From assembly GCA_020072565.1 (NCBI GenBank), contig JAIQGI010000006.1, positions 97,246 to 161,245 on the forward strand: 64,000 nt of DNA, written 5' to 3'. Each line of letters starts with the position of its first letter. The first letter of the stretch is position 1. Below are positions 42,935-52,674 of this stretch, in pieces. This DNA comes from Terriglobia bacterium. Its GTDB lineage: Bacteria; Acidobacteriota; UBA6911. Position numbers and translations under genes: made by a program. Under the pieces are notes generated by a model. That model saw only the letters and a list, made by a program, of their open reading frames with translations, was not told the origin of the DNA and did not search any database.

Positions 42935-45900
42935 TTAGAAATTGATCCGCAGGACGAACTGAATCAGCCGTCCACCGGGATCCTGTGTGTTGTTGACGTC
43001 ACGATAAGCTGAATCCACCCTGGCGAAATTCGCGCTGGTGAAGGCGGTCAGGTTGGTATTGGCCAGGTAGTTAATGTTGTTGAAGGCGTTCAGGAACTCG
43101 GCCCGCACCTCGATGTTGGCATTCTCGGTGAAGCGGAACCTCTTGACCGCACTCATATCAAAGCGCGTGAACAACGGGCCGTGGATAATGACGGCCTGAG
43201 GGGCGCAATCACCCGTCACGACCTGAATGCACCCGTTGCTGTTGGCGGGCGCGATGTAACGTCCCGTGGGCGCGCCTGACGCGCTATAACCGGTAGACGA
43301 AGTCGCGCTCACGTTCCAGGCATTATAGGTGTTGTCGCGGATGTCCTTTGGGAACGCCCAGACATATTTCGCGTCGTCAAAGTATAGCCCGTAGGCATCC
43401 TGCAGGTCCTTCTGTGTCATCCCTACCAGGTTGACATTGCCGAGGCTGAGCATAGCCCCGGTCTGGACGCGCGCGGTGCCATCCCACTCCCAACCGCCGA
43501 CGATGTGTTCCAGCAGAGCGCCGAAAGAGCTGCCGGGATTGTTGAACAGCGCTTTGCCTTTGCCAATCGGCAGTTCATAGATCCAATTTACCTTGAACGA
43601 ATGCTGCACGGTGCCGCCATTGCTGGTGTTGAGAAGGTTCACCCATCCCGTGCGGAACGAATAGCGCGAACCGGCGTAGGCTTTGGCAAAGACGTAATTG
43701 GCATTCATCAGCAATCCACGCGCCATGCGCCGACGCAACTCTACCTGCATTGAGTCATAGCGGTTGGAACCGCCATTGCTCATTATCCAGGCCCCGCCCA
43801 GGTAGTCTGGGTTGACGACGAATTCGTTGGTGGGCAGGCCTGCAGCTATGGCGTTGTTGCGGAACGTCTGGCTGCCATATAGACCTGCTGAGGAACTTGT
43901 TGAGGCAGGAGTGTAAGGAGACGGGTTCTTCGCGGCCAGGGAGTTGTACCAGGAACTGCTGCTGAATTGGGACGCTGTGTACTTCGACGGATCGCTGGCC
44001 TGGGAAGCCGGCAGCCCGCTGAAGTAAGCCAGGTAGATCGGCAGCGGAAACGTGCCGGTCCCGGATCCGTAGTACTTGAAGTTGTTCCCCCGCCCCGCCG
44101 CGATGTTCGCCTGCAGGTTGGCCATTGCATTCTTGAACTCAGTGAGGAACCCATTCTCTACGATGTTGACCTCGTTAAGCTGATATTGCTGCCAGTTTTG
44201 GAGGTTCAAATTGTGAACATACCGCACCTCGAGCACCATTTCTCTTGTGAGCTCGCGCTGAATGCCGAACGTCCAGGATTGGGCATAGGGCGTCCTTATG
44301 TTCGGGTCAAAGATGTTCATCGATTGCGTGATGTTTCCCGACATCGGATAGCTCGGCGCAGCCGGGAAGGAAGGCGCGCTCAGGCGACTCTTGTCGCGGA
44401 ACAGAACCGGCAAGACATCCGTGCCCGTGCCCGTCACCAGATTGCCCAGCGTGGTGCTGCGCGTGGCATCCACATAGAGGCCCGTGTTGCTGTCGAACAT
44501 GGTGAGGACCATGTTTGTTCCGGGCCGATTGTAGGCAATCGAGTAGCCGCCACGGAGCACCGTTTGTCCGGCACTACCCAGGATATGTCCCATCAATCCG
44601 CCTTGCGCCCTGGGACTCCACGCGAAGCCGAAGCTGGGCGCGAAGTCACGCCACGAAGGATTGTACGCAGCATCCCCTTCTTTGAACTGAACGAACATCG
44701 GAGTTTTCCCCGTGAGCGTCCCCGGCTTGAACATATTGCCTACTCCCGAGACTCCCCACATGTCGGCGACCGTGGCAGTCGAATAGACTCCGTTGATCGT
44801 GCGGAAAGGACGCTGCAATTCCCAGCGCAAACCGTAGGTAAGCGTCAGATTCGGTTGGACGCGCCAGGAATCCGATGCAAAGAATCCCCATTCACGCATG
44901 CGGCATCGCCGGACCTCTGCCCCGAGGTATTGGTATTTGTTGGTAATCTCATCAAGATAGGCAGTGGCACCGATATTAGTAACGCGCCCGGTCAGGACCG
45001 CATAAATGTTTCGGGCGTCGCTGAGGTTGGTCGAGGAGGCACCCGGGAAATTCGCTGTCGTGAACATGCTGTCCGCCGGGTCGCCAGTAGCAATACCAAA
45101 GGTGATCGTGGGCACAACGGGGCTGATATCGTTAATCCACCCGTTGATCTGTGTGAACTGGAAGCCGAAGCTCAGGTTGTGCAAACCATGAGACCAATTC
45201 AGGGTGTCGGCGACATCCTTAATGGGCGTGTTGCGCCGCTCTGAACTGTTGCGGGCCGTGGCGTTGGTGATGCCCGCCGCATTGATGCCCAAGCTGAAGC
45301 CGTCCTGGTTGGCGACCGGAATATTGGCAAACTGCCCGGGATTTACCTCTGTGGCAAAAAGCACGGTGCCACCGGTCAACCCGCCACGCAATTCATTGAC
45401 CAACCTTGGAGTCAAGGTGGAACGCAGTGCGAGCCCATAGGCGAACCGGTTCGAGTTCTGGCCGCCGGCATTCACAAAACCTGGGTAGGACGAGTCCATG
45501 TTGTTGAGAGTGTCCGGGAAGCTGAGGAAGCTCTGATAGTTCCAGGTGCTCTCCAGGCGATGCTTCGAAGACAGATTGAAGTCGAAGCGAACGGTTGGAT
45601 AGTAGCGCTTTTGTATGCCGTAGTTGGCGAAGGTGAAGGTCTGCAGATTGGGATTGCTCTGTTGCGTGAGGCTTGCGCCTGCGGTCGCCGTTCGAATGTC
45701 GGCCAGCAGTTTCGCAACCGTCGGGTCCATAGTTGCCGTCTGCCCATTGGCTGCTGCCAGCGTAAGCAGAGGAACTGACTGGATGGTGGTTTGACCGCCG
45801 GAGGTCACATTGTATCGAAAGTTGCCTGCCTGGGTTATCGGATTGAACAGCGTCCGGGTTCGGCTGATCGAATTAGGCAAACGGAAATTTTCCATGTTGA

Positions 45901-46897
45901 CGAAGAAGAAAGCCCTGTCTTTGCCATTGAACAGCCCGGGAATGGATATTGGTCCGCCCACGCGGCCTCCGAATTGGTTGAATAGCACACGGTCGCGCAG
46001 CGCATGGCACTGGGACGAGTCCCATGGTACGTCTATGCCGCAATAGGAGTGGGGGAAAGCGTCCAGCTGTGGCGTTCTGTCCCGGTTGTTGAACCAGTAG
46101 TTGGAATTGAATTTCGGGTTGCGGTGGTATTCGTATATGCTCCCGTGGTAATCGTTGGTTCCCGAGCGGGTGACGAATTTGATCTGAACCGCGCCTTGGC
46201 CGGCACTCTCAGCTCCTGGTGTCGCGGTGGTGAGTGTTACCTCCTGTATCGCATCCATCGTCGGGTAGATATAGCTGAAGAACCCATCGCTATCTTTAAG
46301 CAGGTTGTCCTGCGTGTTCAGACCATCGATGGTAATGTTGTACGCGGTGGAAGGCATGCCGTTGACCGTGGAGTTGCGTGGGCTGGCTGTAGCCGCCGAA
46401 CTCACCCCCGGTAGCTGCATGAGATAGTAAATTACATTGCGGGCCTGAAGCGGAAGCTGGGAGATCTGCTTGACCTCCAATGTGGCACCTATGGTCGCCG
46501 ACTGCGACTGCACGATCTCCGCGCCCGCCTCAACAGTGATCGTTTCGTTAGAGCCGCCAACCTGTAAGGGAATACGGATGGTCTCCGGCGTGGCCGCACG
46601 AATCCTGACCTGGTTCAGGAGAGCTTGTTTGAATCCCGGCGCAGAGACGGTCAGAGTGTAAGTCCCGGCTAACATCGAGGGGACCGTGAAGGTGCCATCC
46701 GTTGATGTCACGGTCTTGAACTCCTCGCTTGTTGCGTTGTTCTTGATCGTGACATTGGCACCGGGTATCACGCCACCGGATGCGTCGACAACTGTTCCTA
46801 TCAGCGACGAGTTTGTTGCCCCCTGCCCATACCCTGGAGGGCTCACCGCTGCTAGCAGGAAAACTGTGAGTGTCACCACAAACAGACATTGTTTCAT
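42935..46897 (-). CDS. TonB-dependent receptor, Oar-like with carboxypeptidase-regulatory N-domain (receptor 1)
   Basis: A 1320-residue outer membrane protein. Signal peptide (MKQCLFVVTLTVFLLAAVSP), then the Ig-like carboxypeptidase-regulatory domain (about 27-105, LIGTVVDASGGVIPGANVTI), a plug domain (about 110-230, IVQSQSATIGATLEVKQISQ) and a long beta-barrel. It ends in DPGGRLIQFVLRINF, an aromatic-terminated last strand. Family members import large substrates or act in adhesion; the cargo is unknown and no SusD-like partner is present. AAGGAAC lies 5 bp before the ATG, in a leader shared with the other receptors. An upstream in-frame ATG would add 42 residues before the signal peptide and is rejected. 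Confidence 0.9.
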   Translation of the reverse strand: MKQCLFVVTLTVFLLAAVSPPGYGQGATNSSLIGTVVDASGGVIPGANVTIKNNATSEEFKTVTSTDGTFTVPSMLAGTYTLTVSAPGFKQALLNQVRIRAATPETIRIPLQVGGSNETITVEAGAEIVQSQSATIGATLEVKQISQLPLQARNVIYYLMQLPGVSSAATASPRNSTVNGMPSTAYNITIDGLNTQDNLLKDSDGFFSYIYPTMDAIQEVTLTTATPGAESAGQGAVQIKFVTRSGTNDYHGSIYEYHRNPKFNSNYWFNNRDRTPQLDAFPHSYCGIDVPWDSSQCHALRDRVLFNQFGGRVGGPISIPGLFNGKDRAFFFVNMENFRLPNSISRTRTLFNPITQAGNFRYNVTSGGQTTIQSVPLLTLAAANGQTATMDPTVAKLLADIRTATAGASLTQQSNPNLQTFTFANYGIQKRYYPTVRFDFNLSSKHRLESTWNYQSFLSFPDTLNNMDSSYPGFVNAGGQNSNRFAYGLALRSTLTPRLVNELRGGLTGGTVLFATEVNPGQFANIPVANQDGFSLGINAAGITNATARNSSERRNTPIKDVADTLNWSHGLHNLSFGFQFTQINGWINDISPVVPTITFGIATGDPADSMFTTANFPGASSTNLSDARNIYAVLTGRVTNIGATAYLDEITNKYQYLGAEVRRCRMREWGFFASDSWRVQPNLTLTYGLRWELQRPFRTINGVYSTATVADMWGVSGVGNMFKPGTLTGKTPMFVQFKEGDAAYNPSWRDFAPSFGFAWSPRAQGGLMGHILGSAGQTVLRGGYSIAYNRPGTNMVLTMFDSNTGLYVDATRSTTLGNLVTGTGTDVLPVLFRDKSRLSAPSFPAAPSYPMSGNITQSMNIFDPNIRTPYAQSWTFGIQRELTREMVLEVRYVHNLNLQNWQQYQLNEVNIVENGFLTEFKNAMANLQANIAAGRGNNFKYYGSGTGTFPLPIYLAYFSGLPASQASDPSKYTASQFSSSSWYNSLAAKNPSPYTPASTSSSAGLYGSQTFRNNAIAAGLPTNEFVVNPDYLGGAWIMSNGGSNRYDSMQVELRRRMARGLLMNANYVFAKAYAGSRYSFRTGWVNLLNTSNGGTVQHSFKVNWIYELPIGKGKALFNNPGSSFGALLEHIVGGWEWDGTARVQTGAMLSLGNVNLVGMTQKDLQDAYGLYFDDAKYVWAFPKDIRDNTYNAWNVSATSSTGYSASGAPTGRYIAPANSNGCIQVVTGDCAPQAVIIHGPLFTRFDMSAVKRFRFTENANIEVRAEFLNAFNNINYLANTNLTAFTSANFARVDSAYRDVNNTQDPGGRLIQFVLRINF

Positions 46898-47479
46898 AGA
46901 AGGTTCCTTAGGTTGAAGGTTGACCCTGCAACTGACTTGGATTGGGTCAGTTTCGCTCCTTTTTTCCAGACAAGTCGTAGTCGGCGAAGTGAGTGCAGGC
47001 AGCGGGCAGGCCATGAGGAGCATGGTAATCAGCAGAGCAGCCGCCGGTGGAATCGACCACTGCCTCTACAAAATCGCCACTACGACGAACGGCAAAGAAT
47101 GCGGGGGTGCCGGGGATCGCCCGCAGGCATCAGGAGCGCCACATCGTGTTCGAAAGTGCCAGCCGGAGCCGTGTTATCTACTACCGCATGAACTTCCGAT
47201 CACGGCCCTTTCGCGCTTCCCGATTGGGGAAAACACAAACTTGATGTTTCAGATCCGCAACCTTCGTGTATGCTAATAAATCTAGAATGACAGAATCATA
47301 GTCGATTTCACCGCGCGTGGCAACGCAATTTTTAGATGATTCTAATGCTTGCGGCATGCCCGAAACCCGGTGACAGCCCCTGATAAAGGTCGGCGATTGA
47401 GGTTGGCAATGACCTCACTGATGCGTGCGGATTGGAGCATGCCGTTCCCGCCACCGGCCCAATAGAGGCCCCTCACTCA
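46898..47479. other. 582-bp intergenic region upstream of receptor 1
   Basis: No gene was recognised. It carries the conserved leader TTCAACCTAAGGAACC just before the receptor (minus strand) and an AT-richer section around 47225-47345 where its promoter probably lies; no exact -35/-10 pair could be assigned. The rlmB stop is at the right edge, within a TCATCATTTTTTT run. Confidence 0.4.
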
Positions 47480-48202
47480 TCATTTTTTTGAGCGCTGGCG
47501 GATGACTTCGTAGAGTGCGATACCGGCGGAGACGCTGACGTTGTAAGATGCGACGTTACCGCGCATAGGGATCGATGCCAGGAAGTCGCATTTTTCCTTG
47601 ACCAGGCGGTGCAGGCCACTACCTTCGCTTCCCAGCACTAATGCGGTTGGGACCGTGAAATCGATCTCCCACATAGGCCGGCCTGACTCGGCGTCGAACC
47701 CCGCAATCCAATAGCCCGCTGCCTTCAACTGCTCCAGGAGCCTGACGGTATTGGCAACGCGCGCGACTTTGAGATAGGAAGCCGCGCCCGCGCTGGCCTT
47801 GATCGCTGCCGCGCTGAGCGGGGCGCTGCGGCGCTGCGGAATGAACACGCCGTGCGCTCCCGCCACCTCAGCCGAGCGCAGAATGGCGCCGAGGTTATGG
47901 GGATCCTCAATGCCGTCGAGGACGAGCAGGAGGCCCGGCGCGTGGGCCTGCGCAAGGATCTCCTCGACACCGAGCGTGGGCATTTCGGAGATATAGCAGA
48001 CAACACCCTGATGGCGCTCACCCGCTGCTCTGCGGTCCAGCCACGCCCTTTCCTCGATGGAAACCGGAATTTTCTTTTGCCGGCTGAGGTCGACGATCTC
48101 CCGGATGCGCGGATTCTTCTGCCCGCGCTCGATGCAGACCTTCTCCACACCGCCCGCGTTCAATGCCTCTATGACCGAATGAATCCCATATGCGATCGAC
48201 AT
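47480..48202 (-). CDS. rlmB: 23S rRNA 2'-O-ribose methyltransferase RlmB (TrmH/SpoU family)
   Basis: A 240-residue protein. The N-terminal substrate-binding domain starts YGIHSVIEALNAG (about 1-75), and the SPOUT domain (about 85-238) carries all three motifs: DPHNLGAILRSAEVAGA (motif 1), LVLGSEGSGL (motif 2) and IPMRGNVASYNVSVSAGIAL (motif 3). In E. coli RlmB methylates G2251 of 23S rRNA at the peptidyl-transferase loop. It closes a minus-strand block that reads radA-yacL-ispDF-gltX-rlmB. Its start region (48203 onward) is followed by an ATGAGTCATGAGT hairpin. Confidence 0.92.
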   Translation of the reverse strand: MSIAYGIHSVIEALNAGGVEKVCIERGQKNPRIREIVDLSRQKKIPVSIEERAWLDRRAAGERHQGVVCYISEMPTLGVEEILAQAHAPGLLLVLDGIEDPHNLGAILRSAEVAGAHGVFIPQRRSAPLSAAAIKASAGAASYLKVARVANTVRLLEQLKAAGYWIAGFDAESGRPMWEIDFTVPTALVLGSEGSGLHRLVKEKCDFLASIPMRGNVASYNVSVSAGIALYEVIRQRSKK

Positions 48203-48220
48203 ATGCGAAAAAGAAATGAT

Positions 48221-48305
48221 AAGTCATGAGTGATAAATGAAGAGCAAAAACACGAATATTCAGCAGCCATCATTCATTCATGACCCCTCGCTTATGACTC
48301 ATCAC
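48221..48305. repeat. Hairpin of the ATGAGTCATGAGT family, entering the gltX 3' end
   Basis: AAGTCATGAGTGATAAATGA (48221-48240) faces TTATGACTCATCAC (48292-48305). The right arm contains the gltX stop and its last codons (DES). Confidence 0.75.
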
Positions 48306-49815
48306 GCAAGGTTTTGAATATGGCAGTAATGCGCTCGCGGCATGACATCACGCGTCGCGGCAGGTTCAGACGGCTCCCTTCTTCATAGATTGGAATCAGG
48401 CGATCCAGCTCCGGCCCTGACCCTAATCCGGTAAGCGCGGCGCGAATCGGGTGAAACAGCTGCCGGCCCTTCTGGCCCGTCGCTTTTTTTACCAGCCCGA
48501 CGATTTCCTTGTACGCCTCGAACGTGAGTGTTTCCCGCTCAACGACGAGGCGCGCAAACTCCCTGGCAACCTGGATGGCTCCCGGTTCCGCCAGCGTCGC
48601 GCGCGCCACCTCGTCCAATTCCGGAGGCTCGGCTGGGAACCCGTAGATGACGGCGGTTTCGCGGGGCAGCTGATCGAGGTGGTCCACATGGGACTTCACA
48701 GCCTCCACGACTTGTGCCAGCCAGGCGCGGACCCTGGCGTCCGCATCGGCCGGGATCAGCCCGGAAGCCGCAAAATAGGGCACCGCACGCTCCGCCAGCG
48801 CCTGCACTGGCATCTTGTTGATGTAGCTCCGGTTCATCCAGTCCAGCTTGGCGCTGTCGAAAATGGCCGGGCTGCGGGAAACGCGCGCGAGTTCGAAAAG
48901 CGCGACGATCTCCTGCAAATCCATGATCTCCTTGCCTGCATCGGGTGGAGACCAGCCGAGGAGGGACAGATAGTTTGCGAGAGCCTCGGGAAGATATCCC
49001 TGGCTGCGAAACTCCTCCAACGATGTGGCGCCGTGCCGTTTGCTCAGCTTGCTCCCGTCGGGTCCCAGCACCGTCGGCAAGTGCGCAAACAACGGCACGG
49101 GAGCCGCCAGGGCCTCATAGATCAGGATCTGACGGTGGGTGTTGGAAATATGGCCGTCGCCGCGAATCACATGCGAGATCTCCATGGCGATGTCGTCCAC
49201 CACAACCGAGAAGTTGTATGTCGGGCTGCCGTCGCTGCGCAGGAGCACGGGATCGCTGATCTGCAGTGTGTCGATGTCGATGCGGCCATAGACCAGATCG
49301 GAGAAGCCTACAGTTCCCGGCCTGACGCGCAGGCGCAGCACCGACGGCTTGCCGGCCTGCTGGAAAGCTTCGACTTGGCCGGATGTGAGGTTCCGGCATT
49401 TCCCGGAGTAGCGCGGCATGTCACCCCGGGCCGATTGCTGCCGGCGCACCTCTTCCAGTTCCTCCTCGGTGCAGAAGCAGGGAAAGGCGCGGCCCTGCGC
49501 CAGCAGGCGTTCCGCATGGTCGCGGTAGAGGCTGTACCTGTCGGTCTGGCGATAAGGGCCATGGGCGCCGCCTTTGTCCACGCCTTCGTCCCACTCCAGG
49601 CCGAGCCAGCGGAGGTCGTCCATGAGCTGCGTTTCGTACTCCGGCCTGCTGCGCTCGGCATCGGTGTCCTCGATGCGCAGAATGAAAGCTCCACGAAGGT
49701 GCCGGGCCACGAGCCAGTTAAACAACGCCGTGCGCGCATTCCCTACATGGAGAAATCCGGTTGGGCTGGGCGCAAACCTCACCCGAACTCGAGTAAGTGG
49801 GCTTAGTGCTTCCAT
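48292..49815 (-). CDS. gltX: Glutamate-tRNA ligase
   Basis: A 507-residue class I aminoacyl-tRNA synthetase. The HIGH-like motif is in APSPTGFLHVGNART (15-29). The zinc-site region is reduced to FPCFCTEEELEEVR (111-124), and the KMSKS-like motif is KLSKR (256-260). The anticodon-binding helical domain occupies about 320-505. It charges tRNA-Glu. Whether it also makes Glu-tRNA-Gln cannot be decided because no gatCAB lies in the window. It is transcribed after ispDF with 70 bp between, that gap being filled by an ATGAGTCATGAGT hairpin. Confidence 0.95.
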   Translation of the reverse strand: MEALSPLTRVRVRFAPSPTGFLHVGNARTALFNWLVARHLRGAFILRIEDTDAERSRPEYETQLMDDLRWLGLEWDEGVDKGGAHGPYRQTDRYSLYRDHAERLLAQGRAFPCFCTEEELEEVRRQQSARGDMPRYSGKCRNLTSGQVEAFQQAGKPSVLRLRVRPGTVGFSDLVYGRIDIDTLQISDPVLLRSDGSPTYNFSVVVDDIAMEISHVIRGDGHISNTHRQILIYEALAAPVPLFAHLPTVLGPDGSKLSKRHGATSLEEFRSQGYLPEALANYLSLLGWSPPDAGKEIMDLQEIVALFELARVSRSPAIFDSAKLDWMNRSYINKMPVQALAERAVPYFAASGLIPADADARVRAWLAQVVEAVKSHVDHLDQLPRETAVIYGFPAEPPELDEVARATLAEPGAIQVAREFARLVVERETLTFEAYKEIVGLVKKATGQKGRQLFHPIRAALTGLGSGPELDRLIPIYEEGSRLNLPRRVMSCRERITAIFKTLRDES

Positions 49816-49831
49816 GATTTGTCCCCGCTAC

Positions 49832-49907
49832 AAGTGATGAGTCTTGAGTCATGAGCATAAACTACGATTGCTTGTTCTCTCTCACTCAACACTCATGACT
49901 CATCACC
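49832..49907. repeat. Hairpin of the ATGAGTCATGAGT family, entering the ispDF 3' end
   Basis: AGTGATGAGTCTTGAGTCAT (from 49833) faces ACTCATGACTCATCAC (49891-49906). The right arm encodes the last residues (MSHEC) and stop region of the IspDF protein. Confidence 0.8.
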
Positions 49908-51127
49908 AGGGCGACCGCTTGCGCCGAGATTCCCTCGCCGCGCCCCTCCGCGTTCATCCCCTCGGTGGTTGTGGCTTTGATGCTCACCGCATCCGGCGTC
50001 AGGCCGAGCGCTCGTGAGATATTGCAGCGCATCTCGTCAAAGTAAGGCGCCAGTTTAGGACGCTGTGCCAGGAGGGTAGCATCGACGTTCTGGATCGTCC
50101 ACCCTGCAGTCTCGACCCTGCTCCTGACCTCGCCGAGAAACTCCAGGCTGGGGCGGTTTCGATGCGCCGGATCCGTGTCAGGAAAGTGCCGACCGATGTC
50201 ACCGAGGGCGGCTGCGCCCAACAGCGCATCGCAAACGGCGTGGATAAGGGCATCGGCGTCGGAGTGACCCTCCAGACCTTTTTCATAAGGGATCTCCACT
50301 CCTCCGAGGATGAGTTTGCGCCCCTCCACCAGCCGGTGGTAATCAATGCCGTGTCCGATGCGCAGCATGGCGTCTCCTCCTGTGGCCCGCGGAGGCCGCG
50401 AATCCTGCCCCGGATTGCGCGCGAGAATGCGCTCTGCGATCTCGAGGTCAAATGGGCGCGTGATTTTGATGTTTGCCGGGGATCCCTCTACGACTGCGAC
50501 CGGGTGGCCTGCCCAGCGCAAAACGGAGGATTCGTCGGTCCCCTCAAACCCCTCGTGGAAGGCGCGCTCGAGGGCGGAACGCAGCAGAGCGGCGCGAAAA
50601 CCCTGCGGGGTCTGGATGGCATATAGCTCCTCCCGGGGCGGCGTCTTGAGCACACGACCGTGGCACGACACGCGCTGGATGGTCTCGGTGGCGGGCAGGC
50701 CGGGGACTGCGCCCCCGGTGCGCCAGGCGGCTTCCGCAACACGGCGAAGGGTATCGCGATCGCAAAGAGGGCGCACGGCATCGTGAACCAGGATGAGATC
50801 GACATCCGAACGTACATGGAGGACGCCTCGCCGCACGGATTCCTGGCGCGTCAGCCCTCCGGGCACGCACACGACCGGCACCGCCCATGAGCGGCCGGCC
50901 AGCATCGCTTCTGCCTGGGAAATGTGTTCATCGGGCAGGGCAATGACAACCTGAACGATGCCCTCTAAAACCAGGATGGCTTCGACCGCGCGCACCAGAA
51001 TCGGTTTGCCGCCCAGCAGGAGAAACTGCTTCGGCAGGGAAGCTCCGATTCTGGTTCCCGTCCCTCCAGCTGCAATGACTGCAGCGATCGTAATCCGTGT
51101 GGAATCGTCGCTACTATTCGCCTGCAT
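49886..51127 (-). CDS. ispDF: Bifunctional IspD-IspF (MEP pathway) enzyme
   Basis: A 413-residue fusion. IspD (about 11-240) starts TIAAVIAAGGTGTRIGASLP with the CTP-binding glycine loop and K33 of the PKQF motif, and has VHDAVRP (114-120). IspF (from about 254) begins MLRIGHGIDYHRL with the metal ligands D262 and H264, then GHSDADAL with H288, and ends in the usual TTTEGM...EGISAQAVALV. The first domain makes CDP-ME from MEP and CTP; the second makes the cyclodiphosphate. The intervening step (IspE) is encoded elsewhere. Fusion of ispD and ispF is known in several lineages. The last residues come from a repeat. Confidence 0.95.
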   Translation of the reverse strand: MQANSSDDSTRITIAAVIAAGGTGTRIGASLPKQFLLLGGKPILVRAVEAILVLEGIVQVVIALPDEHISQAEAMLAGRSWAVPVVCVPGGLTRQESVRRGVLHVRSDVDLILVHDAVRPLCDRDTLRRVAEAAWRTGGAVPGLPATETIQRVSCHGRVLKTPPREELYAIQTPQGFRAALLRSALERAFHEGFEGTDESSVLRWAGHPVAVVEGSPANIKITRPFDLEIAERILARNPGQDSRPPRATGGDAMLRIGHGIDYHRLVEGRKLILGGVEIPYEKGLEGHSDADALIHAVCDALLGAAALGDIGRHFPDTDPAHRNRPSLEFLGEVRSRVETAGWTIQNVDATLLAQRPKLAPYFDEMRCNISRALGLTPDAVSIKATTTEGMNAEGRGEGISAQAVALVMSHEC

Positions 51128-51162
51128 TGCACACCCGGGCGAAATCGCGACGAAGTCCCTGG

Positions 51163-51186
51163 AAGGCGCAAGCTTGCTTGCGCCTT
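51163..51186. repeat. REP-like palindrome between yacL and ispDF
   Basis: AAGGCGCAAGC (51163-51173), TT, GCTTGCGCCTT (51176-51186): perfect 11-bp arms. A related half, AGCTTGCTTGCGCCTTGG, lies near 27067 in the ccmH-ccmF gap. Confidence 0.75.
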
Positions 51187-51269
51187 GCCTTCATCGCAGT
51201 TTGACAAGGCGGCAGCGAGTGGCCGCCCACCAGGGACTGGGTCGCAAATAAGCTCAGATCGAAACTCAA

Positions 51270-52364
51270 TTACTGGCGACCCTGTCCCTTGGCCCGTTCT
51301 TTGTCGTCTTCGACAATGCGGTCCGTCGCGACCACCCGGTCATAGGGACGCCGGTCCTGGCGGGACGACGAGTTCCCGGCCTCTTCCTCCGGGAAACGTC
51401 CGAAGATCATCTTGCCCGCAGTCGTCTGCAGCACCGAGGTGACCTGCGTGGCGATTGTCTTTCCGATCATCTTGCGCGCGTTGTCCACCACAACCATGGT
51501 GCCATCATCCAGGTACGCCACGCCCTGGTTGTACTCTTTGCCTTCCTTGAGGATGAAGACCTTCATGGTCTCGCCCGGCAGAACGACCGGTTTAAGCGAG
51601 TTCGCCAGCTCGTTGATGTTCAGGACATCAACCCCGCGCAACTGGGAGACCTTGTTCAGGTTGAAATCGTTGGTGACGATCTTGGCGTTCAGCTCTTTGG
51701 CCAGTTCGATCAGCTTCAGGTCCACTTCCTTCACTTCGGGATAGTCCTTCTCGAGGATCTGAACCGTGATGCCCGGCGCTCCCTTCACCTTCTCGAGTAT
51801 CTCCAGTCCCCTGCGGCCGCGGTTGCGCTTGATCGAGTCGGCGCTGTCCGCGATCTGCTGAAGCTCCCTGAGGACGAAATGAGGCACCACAAGTGTGCCC
51901 TCGAGGAAGCCGGTCTTGCAGATGTCGGCGATGCGGCCGTCGATGATGACGCTCGTGTCCAGGACCTTGTAGGAACCGCGGATGCTCCGGTCGGTGAAAA
52001 AACCTCCGAGGCCCGAGAGATCCAGATACTCGCCCTTATCGGCGCCCAAAATCAGCCCGACGTAGGCCATGAGAATCAGGATCAAAACCTGGGAGAAGTT
52101 GCGGGCGCCTTCATGGAGATCCATGTGATTGATGATGAGGCTGATCAGGGTTGCGCCTATGATCCCCAGGATGGATCCAAGCGCCGCTCCGATCAGAGTC
52201 TTGAGGGAGAGTCTCCGAACACGCAGTTCAGCGCAGACGACCAGGAGGCCAAGCGCGGCGCTGATTGCCACCGTCAAGGGCGGTTGGAGGCCAAAAGGTT
52301 TGGCCAGATATCCGGTCACCAGGATTGTCAAGAAAAGTAAGATACGAATAATCCAGAGGTCCAT
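51270..52364 (-). CDS. yacL: YacL-type PIN-TRAM membrane protein
   Basis: A 364-residue protein. Four membrane segments (about 3-22, 31-46, 56-79 and 91-107) are followed by a PIN nuclease domain (about 132-255) with acids D136 and D142 (LDTSVIIDGR), E167 (VLRELQ) and D233 (VTNDFN). A TRAM RNA-binding domain (about 262-330, GETMKVFILKEGKEYNQGVA) and a charged tail follow. The family is widespread in Gram-positives and Acidobacteriota; an RNase role is likely but not proven. AAGGAG lies 7 bp before the ATG. Its position between radA and ispD is the same as in Bacillus. Confidence 0.92.
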   Translation of the reverse strand: MDLWIIRILLFLTILVTGYLAKPFGLQPPLTVAISAALGLLVVCAELRVRRLSLKTLIGAALGSILGIIGATLISLIINHMDLHEGARNFSQVLILILMAYVGLILGADKGEYLDLSGLGGFFTDRSIRGSYKVLDTSVIIDGRIADICKTGFLEGTLVVPHFVLRELQQIADSADSIKRNRGRRGLEILEKVKGAPGITVQILEKDYPEVKEVDLKLIELAKELNAKIVTNDFNLNKVSQLRGVDVLNINELANSLKPVVLPGETMKVFILKEGKEYNQGVAYLDDGTMVVVDNARKMIGKTIATQVTSVLQTTAGKMIFGRFPEEEAGNSSSRQDRRPYDRVVATDRIVEDDKERAKGQGRQ

Positions 52365-52674
52365 GAATCAGCTCCTTCGGCATGGGCATTATGATTTTGG
52401 GGATGAATTGCCGGCCAGATTCGAGGCGCGGGAGGAGAAACAACGGGAGCAACAGGCAACCCGCGAACAGAGCCGCCTGCAAGACCGGGAGTAATGACCG
52501 TTCGTCCATCGTGATCATAGATAAGGCTCGCCGGCGCACGGGGCGCAACTGAATGATTCGTTTGATAGAGACAGCCCCGTGACGAAGTCCAACAGCACTG
52601 GATAAAAATCTATCACAGGATGCCTGCTTGTGGTAACCCTTTATCTTGCTTGCAATGCTTCCGGCGTCCTGGCC
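52365..52674. other. 310-bp gap between radA and yacL
   Basis: A minus-strand open frame from about 52518, starting MITMDERSLLPVLQAALFAG with further hydrophobic residues, runs into the start of yacL. It could encode a small membrane peptide but matches nothing known to me, and its end overlaps the yacL ribosome site. Otherwise nothing was recognised. Confidence 0.25.

Noticed and set aside
52228..52548. Small hydrophobic protein upstream of yacL
   Set aside because: The frame overlaps the yacL ribosome site and start, is not recognised as a family, and could arise from GC-rich non-coding DNA.
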